Assembly (NCBI RefSeq): GCF_900111015.1
Contig: NZ_FOFS01000001.1
Coordinates: 248,001-312,000 of the forward strand
Length of the DNA stretch: 64,000 nt
Origin: Solimonas aquatica
GTDB lineage: Bacteria > Pseudomonadota > Gammaproteobacteria > Nevskiales > Nevskiaceae
Direction of reading: 5' to 3'
A model generated the notes under the pieces. It was not told the DNA's origin. It saw only the letters and a list, made by a program, of their open reading frames with translations, and made no database searches. The translations under genes were made by a program, and so were the position numbers. Positions 57,406 to 64,000 of the stretch are shown piece by piece. Numbering within the stretch: position 1 is the stretch's first letter; every line of letters begins with the position of its first letter.

Positions 57406-59844
57406 TCAGACCTTGGCCATCATCGAATCGATCTCGCTGCCCTTGGCCGTGAAGTCGGACAGGTCATAGCTCTCGCCGACGATCAGGTCGGTGCGCGTCG
57501 CGAACTTCGGCTTGATGAACCACACCAGAAGCGGCAGCACCACCAGTGCCATGATCATGTTGATGGTCACCAGGATCAGCAGCAGGATGCTCATGTCCGA
57601 CATGAACTTCAGATCCGACATGAAGTACCAGGGCGTCAGACCGACCAGCACCACTGTGGCGGTGAACAGAATCGCCTTTCCGGTCGTCGACAGGCTCGCG
57701 GCAATGGTCCGCTTCCAGTCGCCGTCATGCGCGTGATATTCCTCGCAGATTCGCGACAGCAGATAGATGTCGTAGTCGATGCCGACGCCGACTGCCACCG
57801 CGGCCACCATCAGCGAATTGATGTCCAGCCCGACACCCACGATGTTCATCGCCGCGAACAGCAGGAAGTTCGACAGCAGCACCGGAATGATCAGCAGCAG
57901 TCCGCCGATGACCGAGCGGTACACCAGCGAAGCCAGGATCACGATCACCAGACTCAGCGCGCCCAGGATCCGGTAGTGGAAACGCTCGGTGACGTTGTTC
58001 ATCGACTGCTGCAGCGCAATCAGTCCCGTGCCCAGGCGCACCGTGAAGTCCTTGTGATCGACGCCAACTGCGTCAACCGCCTTCTTCGCCGTCGCCAGTG
58101 CGTTATCCACGGTTTCCTGCTTGTTGTCGGCATACCACAGCGACACCGTGGAGTTCTGGAAGGCGTAATCCGAGACGTTCGCGAAGTTCTTCGGGTTGCT
58201 GCCCATGGTCACCGAGGTGCCCGCCGCGTTGACCGCCTGCGGATCGGGGTCCAGAGGCAGCCACTTCGGGCTGCCGCCCGAGAACAGGCGGTTGCCTTCC
58301 ATCATGTAGTCGGTGAAGGACAGCGTCGCGCGCGGCGGATGCTCGGAACTCTCGATCAGCGCCTGCAGCTTGGTGCGAACGAACGAGGCTTCCTCGGACC
58401 TGGCGACGCGCCACTTCTGGCCGGCACCGGGCTTGGCTTCGATCACGATCTCCAGGGTGTTGACGCCCGGGAAGTTGCGGTTGATCGCCTTGACCGCCAT
58501 GTTGTACTCGGAGTCGGGGAACAGCACGTTGCTGCCCTCGACCGGGTTGCCGATCTTGATCTGGATCGCCAGATAAGTGGCGGCGACGGCCAGCACAGCG
58601 AAGAAGCCCGCGGTGAGAAAGGCCGGCTTGCCGTAGGTGATCTTGGCCAGCGCCAGCAGCCAGTTGCGGATCGCGCCGTGCAGACCCGTGTCCTGGCCGA
58701 CCAGCTTGTCGATGTTCTTCGGCGTCGGCAGTGCCAGCAGCAGCAGCGAGATCAGGATCACACCGTTGGGAATGATCGCAATCGCCCACCAGCCTGCAAA
58801 CAGCGCGAAGCGTTCCATCGCCGGAATCGGCGCCATGGCGATCAGCGTGATGCCGAGAAAGTCGGTGATGATTCCGAACACGCTCGGCACCATCATCACG
58901 CTCATGCAGATTTCAACGGCCTTCTTCTTGTTTCGGACGTGGGCAAGAATTTCGTAATAGCGTTCTGAATACTGAACGCAGTGTGAGAAGGTTCTTGCGA
59001 CCAGCAGCACCGGCACCACGAGCAGCAGAGGTTCGATCGGCGAGCGGATCCAGCCGGCCAGACCAAAGCCCCAGATACCCGCGACCACGCTGCAGATCAC
59101 CGGCGTGACCGTGCCGCCGAAGTTCCTCATGTAGAGCGCCAGCACCACCGTCAGCGCGCAGAACGTGGCGATGAAGATCCAGCCGATCTGGGCGCGCAGC
59201 TTGTACACCCAGCCGATCAGCGCCGGCTGGCCTGCGAGATAGACCTCGTGATCCTTGTCACGCGCCTTTTCGACGAGGTTCTGCACGAAGGCAAAAGCCT
59301 TGCCCCAGTCCACCTTGGATTCGAGGAAGGTGGCCTGGATGACGGCCGCGCTTTCGTCGCGGGAGACCAGGAAGGTCTTTGCGTTCGGCGACTGTTCGAT
59401 GCGACGACGCAGGTCTTCCAGTTCCTCAGGCGTGGTGGGAACCCGATCGCCCATCACCGGCTGCATGTTCACACCCAGCGGCGTTGCTTCCGCGTAGCGG
59501 GCTTTTTCCGTGGTGATGGAAATGATGGTGTCGTGATCGACGCCCGGCGCGAGGTCGATGTCACGAGTCAGGTTCCAGATCTTCTTGAGGGTTTCGGAGT
59601 TATAGATCTTGCCGTCCTTTCGCTTGACCATCACCGTCATGGTCAGCGGATTGCCGAAGTTGGGATGATCCGAAAACACCTTCACATACGGATCGTCCTT
59701 GGGCAGCAGATCAGAAAAGACGGTTCTGATATCGACAGTGCGCAGTCCTATCGCGAAGAACAGGGTAAACGCAGCCATGATGACCCACATGATCATGGCG
59801 TGATTGACGACCCAGGCGGAAAAACGATTAATCGCAGCTTTCAT
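57406..59844 (-). CDS. RND/MMPL-superfamily transporter
   Basis: 812 residues, two halves each with one N-terminal span, a large periplasmic loop and five spans. Intramembrane signature VGVGIDYDIYLLSRICEE in the second half. The first periplasmic loop has PKDDPYVKVFSDHPNFGNP typical of HpnN/MMPL-like exporters. No adaptor protein gene of the AcrA type is present; DUF1329 may act as the periplasmic partner. First gene of the cluster, with its promoter likely in the 309-base region upstream. Confidence 0.93.
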   Translation of the reverse strand: MKAAINRFSAWVVNHAMIMWVIMAAFTLFFAIGLRTVDIRTVFSDLLPKDDPYVKVFSDHPNFGNPLTMTVMVKRKDGKIYNSETLKKIWNLTRDIDLAPGVDHDTIISITTEKARYAEATPLGVNMQPVMGDRVPTTPEELEDLRRRIEQSPNAKTFLVSRDESAAVIQATFLESKVDWGKAFAFVQNLVEKARDKDHEVYLAGQPALIGWVYKLRAQIGWIFIATFCALTVVLALYMRNFGGTVTPVICSVVAGIWGFGLAGWIRSPIEPLLLVVPVLLVARTFSHCVQYSERYYEILAHVRNKKKAVEICMSVMMVPSVFGIITDFLGITLIAMAPIPAMERFALFAGWWAIAIIPNGVILISLLLLALPTPKNIDKLVGQDTGLHGAIRNWLLALAKITYGKPAFLTAGFFAVLAVAATYLAIQIKIGNPVEGSNVLFPDSEYNMAVKAINRNFPGVNTLEIVIEAKPGAGQKWRVARSEEASFVRTKLQALIESSEHPPRATLSFTDYMMEGNRLFSGGSPKWLPLDPDPQAVNAAGTSVTMGSNPKNFANVSDYAFQNSTVSLWYADNKQETVDNALATAKKAVDAVGVDHKDFTVRLGTGLIALQQSMNNVTERFHYRILGALSLVIVILASLVYRSVIGGLLLIIPVLLSNFLLFAAMNIVGVGLDINSLMVAAVAVGVGIDYDIYLLSRICEEYHAHDGDWKRTIAASLSTTGKAILFTATVVLVGLTPWYFMSDLKFMSDMSILLLILVTINMIMALVVLPLLVWFIKPKFATRTDLIVGESYDLSDFTAKGSEIDSMMAKV

Positions 59845-60153
59845 ATCAACAAGCTCCCCTCGTCTGACAGCGTCTGTCGGACATGTTTTGTGCGCTCTCT
59901 ACGATGCGGCTCTTTTATTCCTGTACTGGCTCGCCGGCGTGGAGTTGCTCTCCATTCACCTGGCGGCCTTCTAGCCGCGATCTGAATCCGACATTACCAA
60001 ACAAACGTTAGGCCTGCAAGCAATGCGGGGTCCGAATGTCGAAAACAAACCCCGCTTGTGAATCAGGCCTGCCCGCTTGTTCGAAACGGTGGATCGGCCC
60101 TGGCAGGCAGCGCTGCATCAGCGCCACAAGGCAGGGCTATGGCGGGCCTGCAC
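59845..60153. promoter_or_regulatory. Upstream region of the RND operon
   Basis: 309 bases between regulator stop and transporter start. Contains GCGGGGT (60025-60031) and ACCCCGC (60049-60055), a perfect inverted repeat with a 17-base spacer. It could be the end of the regulator transcript or an operator for it. No gene seen. Promoter position is inferred, not matched to a consensus. Confidence 0.45.
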
Positions 60154-62835
60154 TCAGGCCAGAAGGCCGGCACTTTTTGCCGCATGCAACGCCGAGGTAC
60201 GGCTCTTCACATGCAGCTTCGAATACAGATTGTGCAGATGCCATTTGACCGTGCCTTCGGTCAGGAACAGCTTCCTGGAAATATCCTTGTTGGAAAGACC
60301 TTCATCGACCAGCACCAGGATTTCCATTTCACGATCCGAAAGCACGTCCACTGCCGGATTGCCGGATGAGTTGTCTTCCGTTGCCTTGGCCTGAAGAATT
60401 CCGGCGACCAGCGCCGCGACGGGTTCGGCCAGAGCATTGCCTTTGCCCAGAAGCCGCAGCAGCCCGAGTATGGATTCCCCTTCATCCACGTAGAGCCGGA
60501 AGTAGCCTTCGGACACGGCAATCTCCAGGCTTTCCGTCAAAGCGCCCAGGGCTTGCGTGGTGCGCCCCATCGCGTGCAGGCGCAGGGCGTCGAAGACCAG
60601 CAACTCTGCCAGCTTGTAACGCTGGCCGGTCTGTCTGGCCCGCACCACGGCGGCCTTCAATGCCTCGCCTTCGGCTCCGGCGCAGCCATTGGCAATCGCG
60701 AGGCGTATCGACAGGCGGGTGTTCTTGTCGCGCAGCAGTCCCGGCATGGGACGGCCGCCGCTGTTGACCGAGGCGAGCGCTTCGAGACTGTGGGTCTGTG
60801 AAGCGCCATGCTTGAGCAGCAGCATCTCCCGTTCGAAGTCCAGGGTGATGCAGAGCCGCGCCAGACCCCGGTCCCTGCCGACACGCTGCCCTTCCGCCAG
60901 CACGTCCAGGGCCGCCGACATCTGGCCTCTGGCGGCCTGCAGACGGGCGGCCGCCACGTAGCCGGCAATCATGGCGTCGACGATGCCTTGCCTGTGCAGA
61001 CAGGGCATGGCCACTTCCAGTGCCGCCAGGCAGTTTTCAAAGTCACCGCGTTCATAGCTGGCCAGAGCGCTGGTCGCCTTCATCAGGGCCAGCAGATCCG
61101 CGACGCCGGCGCGGGCGTCGCCGAACTCGGCCTCGGCCGCTGCGGTTTCCGCCAGCACCTCCCGGAAACGGCCTTCCTTGAGCAGCGCGGCAACGCCGAC
61201 GACCCGCGCCCAGGCGATGGCATATGCGGAGCCTGCCGTTCTCGCCAGCAGCCTGGCATTGTTGAGCGAGGCCCTGACCGCCGAGAACTCGCACTGGCAC
61301 TTCTGCGAAAAGGCAACGGCGATCCAGGCCATTCCCTGATAGAACAGTTCACCGCCGCCGAGATCTATCCAGTTCTTCGCAAACTTTCCGGCGGCGATGT
61401 AGTCATCGCATAGTCCGGCGATGACCGCTCTCTGCAGATCGGCGGGATCGTACTGTTGCGCGCCGCCGGTTTCGCCGTCCTCGTCCTGGCTGCCCCCGGC
61501 TTCGGACAGCTCGACCAGCAGCCGCTCCGCCTCCGGGTAGCGGCGCAGGAACATCAGCGCCGAGACCGACCACGAACTCAGCCTGCGCTCGCGTCTGCCC
61601 CACAAGGCCTCGGCCGCGCCGAGCAATTCCAGAAACGTTTCATGCCGGCCTTCCCGGTGGATGAGGATGGGCGCGTAATGCAGCAGCCAGTCCCGCGAGT
61701 TCTTTTCCAGGCCGGCGGAAATGGCGAGCCGGATGGCGCGCTCCTGCTCACCGTGCGACCACCACCAGACGGCGGCGTGTTCCTGGACACTCTTGCGATA
61801 CGCCATATCGCAGGGATCGCGGCTGATCACTTCCTCGCGGATCATGGGATGCATCACGAACAGCGCGCTGCGTTCGCGCCGGAAATGGCGACGGATGGTG
61901 CCGATCCTTTCGAATCTCGCCAGCGCCTCCTTGGCGGACGCCTGGGTGAGGCTCTCGACCAGATCGAGCGTGGCCTCCGCCAGTATGGCCATGACCGTGG
62001 CGACCTTGCGCTCCGTGTCGGTCAGCGCCGCCAGGAACTGATCGTGGATATACGCCGAGACCGGAATCCCCATCTGGTTGTTGCTGGCGATTTCCTTGCG
62101 GCTTCTGGCGGTCATCCCGCACAGCGCCAGCTGGGTCAGTACCGGCCAGCCCTCGGTGAGATCGGAGATGGTGTCGATTTCGTCCGGGTCCAGATCCTGG
62201 CCGTTTCTCAAGGCCAGCGCGGCGATCTCGGCCTGACTCAAGGCCAGTTGTGAAGCGGTGATCCAGCGGATCTCCCCGCGCAGCGTGCCGGCGGCCAGGC
62301 CGAGCCCTTCGGCGTTGCGGCTGGTGATCACCAGGCCCAGATTCCGGGGCGAGCCCTGAATCAGGAGGTGCAGACAGCGCATTGCACTGGAGCCTTCCAG
62401 CAGATGCGCATCATCGACGAACAGCAGTTGCGGGCTGCGCCGCGCGCGCAGCTCCGCGCCCCAGGTGTCGATGGCGGCTTCCATGTCATCGACCCCACAG
62501 AATGCATTGCCGTCGCGTCGGCGGCAGATGTTCATCGCCTCTTCGAGCTTGGCGATGAAAACCGCCGAGTCGCGGCAGTCGGCATCGATCTGCAGCCAGC
62601 CGGCGGTGGTATCGCGCTCCACTTGCTGGAACCACTGCAAGGCCAGCGTGGTCTTGCCGTAGCCGGAAGGGGCTATGATGGCGACGATCCTGTCGCTGGC
62701 CGACGGCGGCGGCAGCTTGTCGCGGGGCAAGGTGTTCGCCGTGACTCTGCCCAGTCTTCTTTCTTCGGCCGTCGCGCTGTCCGGCCTGCTTTTGCCGCCG
62801 GCGCCGGTCGGCGGCCTCTTGAGCTGTGCGTTCAT
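60154..62835 (-). CDS. MalT-type large ATP-binding LuxR-family regulator
   Basis: About 893 residues from ATG 62835; ATGs at 62859 and 62883 would extend it. Walker A APSGYGKTTLALQWF near residue 56, Walker B QLLFVDDAHLL near 130, a long TPR-like helical middle, and a C-terminal LuxR HTH (LSDREMEILVLVDEGLSN ... TVKWHLHNLYSKLHVKSRT). This LAL class activates genes when it binds an inducer and ATP. Directly upstream of the RND operon on the same strand, so the most likely target is that operon. Confidence 0.92.
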   Translation of the reverse strand: MNAQLKRPPTGAGGKSRPDSATAEERRLGRVTANTLPRDKLPPPSASDRIVAIIAPSGYGKTTLALQWFQQVERDTTAGWLQIDADCRDSAVFIAKLEEAMNICRRRDGNAFCGVDDMEAAIDTWGAELRARRSPQLLFVDDAHLLEGSSAMRCLHLLIQGSPRNLGLVITSRNAEGLGLAAGTLRGEIRWITASQLALSQAEIAALALRNGQDLDPDEIDTISDLTEGWPVLTQLALCGMTARSRKEIASNNQMGIPVSAYIHDQFLAALTDTERKVATVMAILAEATLDLVESLTQASAKEALARFERIGTIRRHFRRERSALFVMHPMIREEVISRDPCDMAYRKSVQEHAAVWWWSHGEQERAIRLAISAGLEKNSRDWLLHYAPILIHREGRHETFLELLGAAEALWGRRERRLSSWSVSALMFLRRYPEAERLLVELSEAGGSQDEDGETGGAQQYDPADLQRAVIAGLCDDYIAAGKFAKNWIDLGGGELFYQGMAWIAVAFSQKCQCEFSAVRASLNNARLLARTAGSAYAIAWARVVGVAALLKEGRFREVLAETAAAEAEFGDARAGVADLLALMKATSALASYERGDFENCLAALEVAMPCLHRQGIVDAMIAGYVAAARLQAARGQMSAALDVLAEGQRVGRDRGLARLCITLDFEREMLLLKHGASQTHSLEALASVNSGGRPMPGLLRDKNTRLSIRLAIANGCAGAEGEALKAAVVRARQTGQRYKLAELLVFDALRLHAMGRTTQALGALTESLEIAVSEGYFRLYVDEGESILGLLRLLGKGNALAEPVAALVAGILQAKATEDNSSGNPAVDVLSDREMEILVLVDEGLSNKDISRKLFLTEGTVKWHLHNLYSKLHVKSRTSALHAAKSAGLLA

Positions 62836-62906
62836 GTCAGGCTTCGGGTGGATTGTTCGCATCGCGAGGGCGGCACGCGCCATGCCTTGCTGTTTTTTTC
62901 GAACAC

Positions 62907-64000
62907 TCAGATCTTGCCCAGCCGCATCAGGGCGGTCTGGGTGAGATAGCGTTCAAAAATGGCGGGATTGTTGACGCTGGTCTCGTGCCCGCCTTCAACG
63001 GCGCGGACCTGTTCGAGACGCGTCAGCCGGCCGGTTTGCACATCCGCCGCCGTGACATGCGACCAGCTCCAGTAGGGATGCTGGCCATCCATGAATTTCT
63101 TGCCGCCGGATTCGTAGAGGCTGTAGCAGCCGTCGAAGGAGCGGTAAGGCTGGCCGCGCCGGTCGTAGGTCACCATGCCGACCGGCACCTGGTTTCTGGC
63201 GTCGAACCACACCCGCTTTTTTGAAATCGGCGCCCTGGGAAAACCGGTGGGCTCGGCCTCCACGATGATGACCTCGGGAACCATTTCCACCGTGGTATCC
63301 CAGAACGTGGTGCCGTAGCGGCCGCCGTGGGTCTTGTGTTCCCAGTTGGGATGCTCGGCGTTCCAGCCGCCGGAATACGAGGCCAGAAAGGGGCCGCGAC
63401 CCACGATCCTGAAATTTCCCCAGGTGTGCAGCGGATCGCCGGCCGCCCAGGCATCCGAGAGATAGAGCGAGGTGCCGGGCAGCATCGGCTCGAAACGCTG
63501 ATCGGTCGGAAACTGGCGGATGCGCCGGAACTCCGGAACGTAACCGTAGAGCTGCGGAAAGGTTTTCTGGTCGTAGCTCCAGACATTCAGAAACGAGGTG
63601 CCGCGACCGACAGCGGCGAGACAAAGAACACCGACTGGAAGCGCAGCTTGTCCTTGTGCTCCGGCCAATAAGGCTTGGGATCCATGGTCAGCCTGGCGAC
63701 CGTCATCAGCTCCGCCCAGCCGCCGGTATATTGGTACTGGACCTTGCCGGCGGGATCCACCTCGTACGTCTTGATCGCGTAGAACGAAGCGTCGTGGCGA
63801 CCCCAGCTGAGCGTCTGCGTCGCCATCAGCTCCAGTCCGGATTTGGCATCGGGGAACGGATTGCCGCCGAGCCAGGGCTGGCCATCGGCGGTCACCACAT
63901 TGCCGCGCGGGTCGAAGCGGGCCTTGCCCTGATTGGCCAGTGTCGCCTCCACGTACTGCCATGGCGACAGGCGCATGATGTCGGTCGTGGTCGGCGCAAC
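62907..64000 (-). pseudogene. Second DUF1329 gene, frameshifted and cut by window
   Basis: Two frames give one DUF1329 protein: MRLSPWQYVEATLANQGKAR to RFQSVFFVSPLSV (from the right edge to about 63603), then GTSFLNVWSYDQKTFPQLYG through to LMRLGKI (stop 62907). The paralogue at 55864-57258 reads DVAGTSFLS at the junction. Here GTCGCGGCACC would need one more C (GTCGCCGGCACC) to stay in frame, so a one-base deletion near 63603 is the simplest explanation. It may be a true pseudogene or a sequencing error. Reading frame remains open to the window edge, so the true start is outside. Same strand as the regulator, 71 bases before it. Confidence 0.85.

Noticed and set aside
60025-60055. GCGGGGT/ACCCCGC inverted repeat as a terminator for the regulator
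   Set aside because: No T-run on the minus strand, so kept only as a possible operator or processing stem.

Overview
The window comes from a high-GC, Gram-negative bacterium. The run leuC-leuD-leuB-asd-usg-fimV-truA-trpF-accD-folC-dedD-cvpA-purF ... metZ is the gene order known from Pseudomonas and related Gammaproteobacteria. Here it has trpBA spliced in after trpF. Together with DUF1302/DUF1329/RND genes, an epoxide hydrolase, SDR enzymes and a CO-dehydrogenase-like molybdoenzyme, this suggests an aerobic degrader of hydrophobic compounds, possibly of the Nevskiales/Solimonas type. That placement is inference.

Region 1 (1-2419, minus strand): the end of a hipBA-like toxin-antitoxin operon with two palindromic operators, an unknown polytopic membrane protein, and a LysR regulator divergent from leuC. 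Region 2 (2568-18113, plus strand): a dense housekeeping block for leucine, aspartate-family and tryptophan synthesis, FimV, TruA, acetyl-CoA carboxylase beta, folate, DedD, CvpA and PurF, many genes overlapping by 4-8 bases. Region 3 (18106-23557): an acyltransferase gene interrupted by a 268-bp MITE, a lone ParA-like ATPase, and metZ behind a SAM-II riboswitch that appears to act through a terminator/antiterminator switch. A ferritin-like DUF455 protein and a His-rich CDF metal exporter follow. Region 4 (23651-32778): a DUF2946/TonB receptor/PepSY operon, two SDRs, a DapB-like dehydrogenase, and a lipoprotein/DUF305 pair.

Region 5 (33401-41732): a four-gene overlapping operon for a three-subunit xanthine/CO-dehydrogenase-family molybdoenzyme with a CoxG-like partner. 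Its large subunit carries an extra C-terminal domain. A class-C-type serine hydrolase, an AraC regulator and a DUF3047 protein follow. Region 6 (41733-44706) looks less gene-dense and less GC-rich and holds an ABC-F ATPase, perhaps acquired. Region 7 (44707-49117): small envelope-stress-type proteins (DUF3309, BON), a sorbosone-dehydrogenase-like protein and a soluble two-component pair.

Region 8 (49186-64000, all minus strand) is the most distinctive part. An RND/MMPL transporter, DUF1329, YCF48-like beta-propeller, DUF1302 outer-membrane protein, OmpA-type porin, secreted Ig-like protein and epoxide hydrolase lie in a row. They sit downstream of a large MalT-type LuxR ATPase regulator and a second DUF1329 gene that carries a one-base frameshift. 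The layout suggests an envelope-spanning system for moving a hydrophobic substrate, with an internal terminator that could tune the later genes.
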